From an uncultured Clostridium sp. (GTDB taxonomy: Bacteria > Bacillota > Clostridia > Lachnospirales > Lachnospiraceae), in contig UQJF01000146.1 in NCBI GenBank assembly GCA_900541315.1, positions 1 through 6,649 on the forward strand: a stretch of 6,649 bases of DNA. Reading direction: 5' to 3'. Positions 1-5,778 of the stretch are shown in pieces (the stretch's first letter is position 1; each line of letters opens with the position of its first letter). The notes under the pieces were generated by a model. That model was given only the letters and a program-made list of their open reading frames with translations. It was not told the origin of the DNA and searched no databases. Position numbers and translations under genes: made by a program.

Positions 1-43
1 ACGCGTAAGATCGTCGGCAGCGTCAGATGTGTATAAGAGACAG
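1..43 (+). other. Nextera i5-side sequencing adapter (artefact)
   Basis: This is synthetic library sequence, not genome. Positions 25-43 are the 19-base Tn5 mosaic end AGATGTGTATAAGAGACAG. Positions 11-24 are the Nextera read-1 tail TCGTCGGCAGCGTC. Positions 3-10 (GCGTAAGA) occupy the i5 index slot and match, from memory, index S517. Positions 1-2 are the last bases of the P5 oligo. The genomic insert starts at 44. Confidence 0.98.
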
Positions 44-75
44 GCGTCAGCAGGCATGTCAGTTTAGATAAAAAT

Positions 76-253
76 CATTAAAAATGTACTCTCGAAGTCT
101 TTCCTGCACTTGCCTTTGCGGCTGATTTTCCGCCAGTCGCACCCGAATTTCAGAGGCGGACGCAACGCCAACACCTCAGAAATTTGGGCACAACTGACAA
201 AAAATCTTCTCACAAAGTCAAGTACAAAAAGATTCCGAGAGTACATTAAAAAT
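76..253. repeat. Long imperfect palindrome with flanking direct repeats, MITE-like
   Basis: Positions 83-247 form one inverted repeat centred near 165. The outer 12 bases are perfect (AATGTACTCTCG at 83-94 and CGAGAGTACATT at 236-247), and the similarity continues almost to the centre: by hand alignment 58 Watson-Crick pairs, one single-base bulge (105), one 2x3 internal loop (122-123 against 207-209) and a small central loop. The direct repeat CATTAAAAAT occurs at 76-85 and 244-253; its core TTAAAAA (78-84 and 246-252) lies just outside ends reading TGTACTCTCG...CGAGAGTACA. This is the layout of a small non-autonomous inverted-repeat element of about 161 bases with a 7-10 base target duplication. 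It encodes no transposase, and I do not recognise the family. It ends four bases before the ribosome binding site of the Ca2+-ATPase gene. A structured RNA, or an element that has become a regulatory hairpin, is the alternative. Confidence 0.75.
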
Positions 254-270
254 CACAGGGAGAAGAAAAC

Positions 271-2910
271 ATGAAAGATGCATACACCAAGATGCCTGAA
301 CAGGTACTTTCCGAGCTACATTCAGACGGCAGCAGCGGCCTGACAAAAGAACAGGCAGAGCAGTCCCGTAAAAAGTATGGTTCCAATACCTTTATCCGTG
401 AGAGCCATGAATCTCTGCTTAAAAAGATCTGGGATGCTTCCACAGAGCCTATGCTTCTGATGCTGATCTTTGCTGCAGTGATTACCTTAGGGGTAAATAT
501 TGCCCGCTATATGACAGGAGGAGAATATAACTTTCTGGAATGTGCCGGTATTTTCGCAGCTATTGCGCTGTCTGTAGTGATCACAATTGTTACAGAGGGG
601 AAAAGTGCCAAAGCTTTTGAGGCATTAAACCGCATCAATGAAGATACACTGGTAAAAGCATTAAGAGATAACGCGCCTCAACTGATCCCCCAGAAGGACA
701 TTGTGGCAGGTGATATCCTTTTAGTAGAAACAGGAGATAAGCTGGTAGCAGATGCAAGATTATTAGAGAGCAATGACCTTAGCACAGATGAATCTTCTCT
801 TACAGGAGAAAGCCTTCCGACAGCAAAGGAGGCAGATTTTGTCTGTCCCAGGTCCACACCAGTGGCAGAACGCAGGAACATGCTGTATTCCGGCTGCTTT
901 GTATCAAGCGGTACAGGAAAAGCAGTGGTAACTGCGGTAGGAAACAACACAGAGTTTGGACAGATCGCAAAAGAATTATCTTCTATTGAAAAAGATACTA
1001 CACCTCTTCAGGAAAAACTGGACCGCCTGGGAAAAGTGATCACAGTTTTAGGTGCTGCAGCAGCCTTTGTAGTATTTGCTATTCAGATCGTTGGCTTTGC
1101 CATGTCCCATACTATGAACTGGGAGACTGTATCTGATGCTTTTATCACCAGCATTGTGCTGATCGTAGCAGCAGTTCCCGAAGGACTTCCTACGATCGTG
1201 GCGGTTTCGCTGGCATTAAATATTATTAAAATGTCTCGGGAGAACGCTCTGGTAAAGAAAATGATTGCCTGTGAGACCGTAGGCTGTATCAATATCATCT
1301 GTTCCGATAAAACAGGGACTCTTACAGAAAATAAGATGACAGTACAGCAGATCTATACCAAAGGAGAAATGTTAGAGCCGGAGAAGCTTACGGATGTCTG
1401 TCTTCTGGAAAACTTCTGTATCAACAGCAATGCAAATGTAACCACAGAAGAAGGAAAAGACAGTTTTATCGGAAATCCTACAGAATGCGCTCTTTTAGTG
1501 GCAGCCAGAAAAGCAGGCTGGGATTATACAAAGAAAAGAGAAGAGGCAGATATTGTCCATATTTTCCCATTTTCTTCCCAGAAAAAGGATATGAGCACTA
1601 TCTTACGCACCCCGGAAGGCTATATGCTTTATGTAAAGGGAAATCCGGAAAAGATCCTGAAGCTTTCCAGCAGCCTGCCGGAGGAGGAAAAGAAGGTAAT
1701 TGAAGAGAAGATAACTTCTTTCCAGAGCTGTGCAGGCCGTATCCTTGCGTTTGCACATAAAAAACTGGATCATTATACTGGTGAAGAGTTCCAGGAAGAA
1801 TTAGAAACAGACCTGGTCTATGATGGCTTTGTGGTTATTTCTGATCCACTAAGCCCGGATGTTTACGGCGCTATCGGCCGCTGCCGCAAAGCTGGTATTG
1901 AGGTGAAAATGCTCACCGGCGATAATATTTTAACTGCAAGAGCTATTGCAGACCAGCTTCATATGCTGGATGCAGACCACATTGCAGTAGAAGCATCTGA
2001 GATCGAAGCTATGTCCGATGACGAACTGGCGCAGGCTCTTAAGAAGATCCAGGTTATTGCCAGAAGCACTCCTCTTGTAAAGATGCGTGTGGTAAAGGCT
2101 TTAAAAGCGCAGGGAAATGTAGTGGCGGTAACTGGTGATGGTATAAATGATGCCCCTGCCATCAAAAATGCAGACGTAGGCATTGCCATGGGTATTGCAG
2201 GTACGGAAGTTACGAAAGAAGCCAGTGATATTGTCCTTCTGGATGACTCTTTCTCTACGATCATGAAGGCTGTGCAATGGGGGCGTGGGATCTATGAAAA
2301 CTTTAAGCGCTTTATCCAGTTTCAGCTGACTGTAAACGTATCATCTGTAGTAGTTGTAGTCTGTTCCATTTTAGCAGGTTTTGAGACGCCGTTTACAGCT
2401 CTTGAACTGTTGTGGATCAACATTATCATGGATGGACCGCCAGCACTGACACTGGGACTGGAACCCATCCGTGACGATATTTTAAATCGTCCGCCTACAA
2501 GAAGAGATGAAAATATTATTTCAAAGTCTATGCTAAGTCGTATTTTTGTAAATGGTATTTTTATCTCTGCCATATTTATGCTTCAGCATTTTACCAATTT
2601 CTTAGGCGCTTCACCGGAGCAGGAGCCTACGGTATTGTTTACCATGTTTGTGGTATTCCAGCTGTTTAATGCTTTTAACTGCCGTGAGCTGGATGATACA
2701 CCTATGTATAAAAATCTGATGAACAATAAACTGATGCTTGGTGTATTCTTGCTGGTCCTGATCATTCAGATCATCATTACACAGATCGGAGGTGCTGTAT
2801 TTGAAACAGTTCCGCTGTCGATGGGGCTTTGGGGAAAGATATTAGGCGTATCCTGCAGTGTCATTGTACTGGACGAGATCTGGAAATTATTTGAAAAGAT
2901 ACCAGGGTAA
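271..2910 (+). CDS. P-type Ca2+-transporting ATPase (P2 type, PMCA-like)
   Basis: This 879-residue cytoplasmic-membrane cation pump probably exports Ca2+ at the cost of ATP. The N-terminal cation-ATPase domain (about residues 5-75) is followed by M1 (about 61-80), M2 (88-107), the actuator domain with TGES (178-181), M3-M4 with PEGLP (303-307), the phosphorylation motif DKTGTLT (phospho-Asp D346), a nucleotide-binding domain with KGNPE (456-460), LTGDN (548-552), TGDGINDAP (621-629), and M5-M10 to the C terminus. Ca2+-site-II-type residues are present: E304 in M4, N717 and D721 in M6 (WINIIMDG). The site-I positions of SERCA are lost: S692 stands at the M5 glutamate position and Q797 at the M8 glutamate position, as in PMCA pumps and one-Ca2+ bacterial pumps. 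There is no long C-terminal regulatory tail. AGGGAGA (257-263) lies 7 bases before the ATG. No promoter is evident between the insert start and the gene; it may lie beyond the window. Two terminators follow. Family call is very secure; the exact ion is inferred. Confidence 0.95.
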   Translation: MKDAYTKMPEQVLSELHSDGSSGLTKEQAEQSRKKYGSNTFIRESHESLLKKIWDASTEPMLLMLIFAAVITLGVNIARYMTGGEYNFLECAGIFAAIALSVVITIVTEGKSAKAFEALNRINEDTLVKALRDNAPQLIPQKDIVAGDILLVETGDKLVADARLLESNDLSTDESSLTGESLPTAKEADFVCPRSTPVAERRNMLYSGCFVSSGTGKAVVTAVGNNTEFGQIAKELSSIEKDTTPLQEKLDRLGKVITVLGAAAAFVVFAIQIVGFAMSHTMNWETVSDAFITSIVLIVAAVPEGLPTIVAVSLALNIIKMSRENALVKKMIACETVGCINIICSDKTGTLTENKMTVQQIYTKGEMLEPEKLTDVCLLENFCINSNANVTTEEGKDSFIGNPTECALLVAARKAGWDYTKKREEADIVHIFPFSSQKKDMSTILRTPEGYMLYVKGNPEKILKLSSSLPEEEKKVIEEKITSFQSCAGRILAFAHKKLDHYTGEEFQEELETDLVYDGFVVISDPLSPDVYGAIGRCRKAGIEVKMLTGDNILTARAIADQLHMLDADHIAVEASEIEAMSDDELAQALKKIQVIARSTPLVKMRVVKALKAQGNVVAVTGDGINDAPAIKNADVGIAMGIAGTEVTKEASDIVLLDDSFSTIMKAVQWGRGIYENFKRFIQFQLTVNVSSVVVVVCSILAGFETPFTALELLWINIIMDGPPALTLGLEPIRDDILNRPPTRRDENIISKSMLSRIFVNGIFISAIFMLQHFTNFLGASPEQEPTVLFTMFVVFQLFNAFNCRELDDTPMYKNLMNNKLMLGVFLLVLIIQIIITQIGGAVFETVPLSMGLWGKILGVSCSVIVLDEIWKLFEKIPG

Positions 2911-2919
2911 AAAGGTCAT

Positions 2920-2955
2920 AAATCCGATGTAAGCTTGCCTACAGGAGGATTTTTT
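2920..2955 (+). terminator. Rho-independent terminator after the Ca2+-ATPase gene
   Basis: Outer stem AAATCC (2920-2925) with GGATTT (2947-2952), an inner TGTA/TACA helix, and a run of six T at 2950-2955. It starts 9 bases after the ATPase stop codon. The stem has an internal loop, so it is the weaker of the two terminators here. Confidence 0.6.
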
Positions 2956-2982
2956 AACTTGGGACCCGCCAAAAACATTATT

Positions 2983-3037
2983 AAATCCACCTTTGTTTTT
3001 CCTGTCGTTTTATGTCGGAAAACAGAGGTGGATTTTT
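2983..3037 (+). terminator. Strong second rho-independent terminator
   Basis: A ten-base perfect outer stem AAATCCACCT (2983-2992) pairs with AGGTGGATTT (3026-3035). It continues through a T-G pair and TGTTTT/AAAACA into further pairs, and is followed by the T run 3033-3037. It separates the ATPase unit from the SSB-like gene. On the minus strand the stem is not followed by a clean T run, so it probably acts mainly on + strand transcripts. Confidence 0.85.
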
Positions 3038-3129
3038 GTGCATATCCGGTCTATTTCTTTTCATCTTTTCATAAATTATCTATGTAGAGCAAAGCCCTAA
3101 TAAAAATGGAAAAGAAGAGGAGAAGTACT

Positions 3130-3759
3130 ATGACAGAAAAAATGATCGAAAACAACAAGGTAAGCGTGATCGGAGAGATCGTATCAGACTTTACGTTCAG
3201 CCATGAGGTCTTTGGAGAAGGCTTCTACATGGTAGAGCTGTCTGTAAACCGTTTAAGCGAGCAGGCGGATATTATCCCCTTAATGGTTTCTGAACGGCTT
3301 GTGGATGTACATAAGGACTACAGGGGCCTTACCATGGAAGCCATTGGACAGTTCCGTTCCTATAACCGTCACGAAGGCACCAAAAACCGTCTGATGTTAT
3401 CTGTATTTGTACGGGAGATCCATTTTATGGAAGAATTTACCGATTATACCAAGACAAACCAGATCTTTTTGGACGGTTATATCTGCAAGGCGCCAATCTA
3501 TCGGAAAACACCTCTTGGAAGAGAGATCGCAGATCTGCTGCTGGCTGTGAACCGTCCTTATGGAAAATCAGATTATATCCCATGCATCAGCTGGGGACGC
3601 AATGCCCGTTTCGCTTCCGGATTTGAGGTGGGAACAAGGGTGCGTATCTGGGGAAGAGTCCAGAGCCGTGAGTACACAAAGAAGATCACGGAAACGGAAT
3701 GCGAGAAGCGCATTGCTTATGAAGTGTCCATCAGCAAGCTGGAGTGTGATGAAATTTAA
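3130..3759 (+). CDS. Single-stranded-DNA-binding protein with two OB folds
   Basis: The 209-residue product consists of two consecutive SSB-type OB folds, about residues 8-102 and 109-206. The second is the clearer: it opens FLDGYI (113-118), carries LLLAVNR (136-142), DYIPCISWGR (148-157) and GTRVRIWGRVQSREY (168-182), which match the strand pattern of bacterial SSB. The first repeats the same landmarks: LSVNR (37-41) and DIIP (47-50). It presumably binds single-stranded DNA, but its partner process is not shown by the context. Canonical SSB ends in an acidic tip finishing in Pro-Phe; this one ends CDEI and has no linker, so the usual partner-recruiting tail is absent. I chose the ATG at 3130 because AGGAGAA (3118-3124) lies 5 bases before it. 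An in-frame ATG at 3106 would add eight residues (MEKKRRST) but has no ribosome binding site and would put that site inside the coding sequence. The promoter is not clear; an AT-rich stretch at 3058-3086 is a weak candidate. Confidence 0.85.
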   Translation: MTEKMIENNKVSVIGEIVSDFTFSHEVFGEGFYMVELSVNRLSEQADIIPLMVSERLVDVHKDYRGLTMEAIGQFRSYNRHEGTKNRLMLSVFVREIHFMEEFTDYTKTNQIFLDGYICKAPIYRKTPLGREIADLLLAVNRPYGKSDYIPCISWGRNARFASGFEVGTRVRIWGRVQSREYTKKITETECEKRIAYEVSISKLECDEI

Positions 3760-3810
3760 GTAAATTTTCATATTTATAAAGGAAAATCTACTGGAAATCG
3801 TAAGAAATAT

Positions 3811-3839
3811 TTGCATTATTACATAAATTGTGCTAGAGT
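3811..3839 (+). promoter_or_regulatory. Candidate extended -10 promoter for the CobO-like gene
   Basis: TTGCAT (3811-3816), a 17-base spacer, and TAGAGT (3834-3839) preceded by TG at 3831-3832, giving an extended -10 element TGCTAGAGT. The -35 match is poor (first three bases only). It lies in the 129-base gap after the SSB-like gene, about 50 bases before the CobO-like start, so that gene may be transcribed separately; read-through from the SSB-like gene is also possible, as no terminator lies between them. Confidence 0.45.
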
Positions 3840-3888
3840 GGTTTTGGAAAATTGCTCACATGAGAGAACAGACATGAGGTGCAGGATG

Positions 3889-4392
3889 ATGAAAGAAAAT
3901 CTGATACAGGTGATCTGCGGACCGGGAAAAGGGAAGACGGCAAGTGCCTTGGGAAGAGGTGTTACCGCTCTTTTAAAAGGGAAAACAGTCATCATGGTAC
4001 AGTTTTTAAAGGGCTCCATGGAAACAGAAGGCATGGAGATCGTAAAACGACTGGAACCGGAGTTTAAATTATTCCGGTTTGAAAAATCGCCTATCTTTTT
4101 TGACCAGCTTTCAGAGGAAGAAAAGGACGAAGCAAGGATCAATATCCGCAATGGCCTGAATTTTGCAAAAAAGGTACTGGTTACAGGAGAGTGTAATATC
4201 CTGATCCTGGATGAGATCCTGGGCATTCTGGATGAAGGTATCATTTCGCTGGAAGAATTAAAGACCCTGATCTGTCAGGCAAGACAATCTGAGGCAGAGC
4301 TGATCATGACAGGAACTGTATATCCGCAGGAACTGGATGAATACGTGGACGAGATCACTAAGATCCAGACCCGTTATGAGCATTTTGAATAG
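3889..4392 (+). CDS. cobO: CobO/BtuR-like corrinoid adenosyltransferase family P-loop protein
   Basis: The 167-residue product belongs to the family that moves the adenosyl group of ATP onto the cobalt of cob(I)yrinic acid a,c-diamide or related corrinoids. Landmarks in order: P-loop GPGKGKT (11-17), VQFLKG (37-42) as in CobA/CobO VQFIKG, ILDEI (106-110), and a C-terminal segment TGTVYPQELDEYVDEITKI (141-159) collinear with the family's TGR...ELxxxADxVTEM block. Differences from the classic enzyme: TGR is TGT (141-143), the motif ending in a conserved Trp-Asp near the corrinoid site reads FFD (70-72), and the protein is short, ending just after the last helix. Activity on corrinoids is therefore less certain than family membership. 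GAGGTG (3876-3881) is spaced 7 bases from the ATG at 3889 and 4 from an adjacent ATG at 3886; either start is possible. A TTG-initiated extension to 3811 would overlap the candidate promoter and is not supported. No other cobalamin gene is in the window. Confidence 0.75.
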   Translation: MKENLIQVICGPGKGKTASALGRGVTALLKGKTVIMVQFLKGSMETEGMEIVKRLEPEFKLFRFEKSPIFFDQLSEEEKDEARINIRNGLNFAKKVLVTGECNILILDEILGILDEGIISLEELKTLICQARQSEAELIMTGTVYPQELDEYVDEITKIQTRYEHFE

Positions 4393-4433
4393 GGATCATA
4401 ACTGAAAATCATCTCGTAAACCAGGATTTACAG

Positions 4434-4462
4434 TTGACATATTCAGTTGATGATGTTAGTAT
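4434..4462 (+). promoter_or_regulatory. Sigma-A promoter of the lysine riboswitch-dapA-dapB unit
   Basis: Perfect -35 TTGACA (4434-4439), exactly 17 bases of spacer, and -10 TAGTAT (4457-4462, 4 of 6 to TATAAT). Transcription should start near 4468-4470, about 10 bases before the first paired base of the riboswitch, which is the expected geometry. Confidence 0.85.
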
Positions 4463-4479
4463 TAAAAACATGAAACAGA

Positions 4480-4642
4480 GTAGAGGTTGCGCTGATCAAG
4501 AGTAACTGGCCGGATGTGACAGGCACAGAAGAAGGTCTGGTGAAAGGGAAAAGCGCCGAAGAAAAGAGGAAACCTGAGAGAATCTTTTCTGGGCACAGGG
4601 TTAAGAGCTCTGTGACTGTCATCCAGGTGGATGGAGAGCTAC
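4480..4642 (+). promoter_or_regulatory. Lysine riboswitch (L box)
   Basis: This aptamer in the dapA leader binds lysine and controls the downstream terminator. Conserved elements appear in order: TAGAGGTTGCG (4481-4491) and AAGAGTA (4498-4504), the L-box start; AAAGGGAAAAGCGCCGAAG (4543-4561), the central block; TGGGCACAGGG (4590-4600); and ACTGTCATCC (4615-4624) running into GGAGAGCTACC (4633-4643), matching the L-box end. Helices I can place: P1 GTAG 4480-4483 with CTAC 4639-4642; the P2 base GCGCT 4489-4493 with AGCGC 4552-4556; P4 AGAAAAGA 4560-4567 with TCTTTTCT 4583-4590; P5 CACAGGG 4594-4600 with CTCTGTG 4608-4614. Location before dapA, first enzyme of the lysine branch, agrees with the known role of this class. 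P1 is short as I draw it, so the outer boundaries are approximate. Confidence 0.93.
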
Positions 4643-4676
4643 CGAAAGAGCAGATTCGTGAAGATGCGAAACCGTT

Positions 4677-4715
4677 GGAAGAGCTGACATTTACCTCAGC
4701 CCTTCCTTTTCTTTT
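4677..4715 (+). terminator. Intrinsic terminator controlled by the lysine riboswitch
   Basis: Stem GGAAG-A-GCTGA (4677-4687) with TCAGC-C-CTTCC (4696-4706), a single A-C mismatch, an 8-base loop, then TTTTCTTTT (4707-4715). It lies 34 bases after the aptamer and 119 bases before dapA, so it should abort transcription when lysine is bound. I could find only a weak alternative pairing between the 3' side of P1 and the terminator arm (AGCT 4637-4640 with AGCT 4682-4685, plus CC 4642-4643 with GG 4677-4678), so the antiterminator is not well defined. Confidence 0.88.
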
Positions 4716-4761
4716 ATGTGATCCGGAAATTTTTCAGGAATACATTGCGATAGGAACACTC

Positions 4762-4798
4762 TGTTGGATCCGGGGACGCGTACTGCGTGTTTCCAACA
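4762..4798 (+). other. Hairpin in the dapA leader downstream of the terminator
   Basis: TGTTGGA (4762-4768) pairs with TCCAACA (4792-4798), and inside it ACGC (4776-4779) pairs with GCGT (4785-4788) around a 5-base loop. It is not followed by a T run, so it is not a terminator. It ends 22 bases before the dapA ribosome binding site and would be present only in read-through transcripts. Its role is unknown; mRNA stabilisation or processing is possible. Confidence 0.5.
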
Positions 4799-4834
4799 TT
4801 AATAGATTAGAGAATAAGAGAAGGAGAACAGGAC

Positions 4835-5719
4835 ATGGCAATTTTTGAAGGCGCTGGTGTAGCACTGATCACACCATTTAAGGCAAACGGAGAGATTAAT
4901 TACGATAAGTTAGAGGAGATCGTAGAAGAGCAGATCGCTGGAGGTACGGATGCTATTATTGCCTGCGGTACTACCGGAGAAGCTTCTACGATGACCCATG
5001 AGGAACATCTGGAAGTTATTAAATTCGTATGTGATGTTACAAAGAAACGTATCCCGGTAATTGCAGGTACTGGTTCTAACTGTACAGAGACAGCGGTTTA
5101 TCTGTCCCAGGAAGCAGAAAAGAATGGTGCTGACGGTCTGTTAGTAGTATCCCCATACTACAATAAGGCAACCCAGAAGGGTCTGATCGCTCATTTTAGC
5201 GCAGTTGCAGATTCTGTAAAGATCCCAATGCTTCTTTACAATATTACCGGAAGGACCGGTGTAAATATCCAGCCTGCTACCATTGCCCATCTCTGGAAAA
5301 ATGTAGATAACATTGTTGGTGTAAAAGAAGCAAACGGTGATTTTTCTGCTATTACAACTTTAATGAACTTAACAGATGGCGGCATTGATCTGTATTCAGG
5401 TAATGATGACCAGATCGTTCCGTTATTATCCTTAGGCGGAAAAGGCGTTATCTCTGTATTATCTAACGTAGCTCCGGCACAGGCACATGAGATCTGTGCA
5501 GCATACTTTGCAGGCGATGTAAAGCGCAGCGCAAAGCTCCAGTTAGAAGCAATCCCGCTGATCCACGCTTTGTTCAGCGAAGTAAACCCGATTCCGGTCA
5601 AGGCAGCTATGAACCTGTTAGGAAAAGAGACCGGACCTTTGAGAATGCCTCTTACAGAAATGGAACTTGAGCATCAGGAGGTTCTTAAGAAGGAATTACA
5701 GGCATACGGACTGTTGTAA
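4835..5719 (+). CDS. dapA: 4-hydroxy-tetrahydrodipicolinate synthase
   Basis: DapA (294 residues, usual family length) condenses pyruvate with L-aspartate 4-semialdehyde, the first committed step of the diaminopimelate/lysine branch, in the cytoplasm. It is a TIM-barrel class I aldolase. Visible active-site residues: CGTTGE (44-49) with the two substrate-binding Thr T46 and T47, SPYYN (106-110) with Y109, YNITGR (135-140) with Y135 and R140, and Schiff-base Lys K164 in VGVKEANGD. The pocket motif usually reads YNxPGR; here Pro is Thr138. At the lysine feedback site known from E. coli DapA, H55, H58, N82 and Y108 occupy the positions of H53, H56, N80 and Y106, but the E84 position is T86, so enzyme-level inhibition is uncertain. 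AAGGAGA (4821-4827) lies 7 bases before the ATG. Transcription is governed by the lysine riboswitch and terminator upstream; dapB follows after 59 bases with no terminator, forming an operon. Confidence 0.97.
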   Translation: MAIFEGAGVALITPFKANGEINYDKLEEIVEEQIAGGTDAIIACGTTGEASTMTHEEHLEVIKFVCDVTKKRIPVIAGTGSNCTETAVYLSQEAEKNGADGLLVVSPYYNKATQKGLIAHFSAVADSVKIPMLLYNITGRTGVNIQPATIAHLWKNVDNIVGVKEANGDFSAITTLMNLTDGGIDLYSGNDDQIVPLLSLGGKGVISVLSNVAPAQAHEICAAYFAGDVKRSAKLQLEAIPLIHALFSEVNPIPVKAAMNLLGKETGPLRMPLTEMELEHQEVLKKELQAYGLL

Positions 5720-5778
5720 GAAGATTTGGACAGAAATGCTTAAAGGATATAACTTCCAACAGGAGAAAGGAAAGAAAA

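Noticed and set aside
25..43. Tn5 mosaic end as a sign of a natural Tn5/IS50 element
   Set aside because: It is joined to Nextera tail and index bases, and a matching inverted copy with the read-2 tail is at the other end, so it is library adapter.
64..246. 60-codon minus-strand open frame across the palindrome
   Set aside because: Its sequence is dictated by the two inverted arms, there is no ribosome binding site before its ATG, and the RNA-level pairing explains the sequence better than coding does.
678..950. Minus-strand open frames opposite the ATPase gene (for example 678-950, 1959-2264, 2322-2573)
   Set aside because: They are shadows of a gene with full family motifs on the + strand and have no recognisable protein features.
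3106..3129. Upstream ATG of the SSB-like gene
   Set aside because: No ribosome binding site precedes it, and the good AGGAGAA site lies downstream of it, correctly spaced for the ATG at 3130.
3811..3888. TTG-initiated N-terminal extension of the CobO-like gene
   Set aside because: The family begins just before the P-loop, the extension has no ribosome binding site, and it overlaps a candidate promoter.
4516..4848. 110-codon + strand open frame starting with GTG
   Set aside because: It runs through the lysine riboswitch, its terminator and the leader hairpin, overlaps the start of dapA, has no ribosome binding site and resembles no protein.
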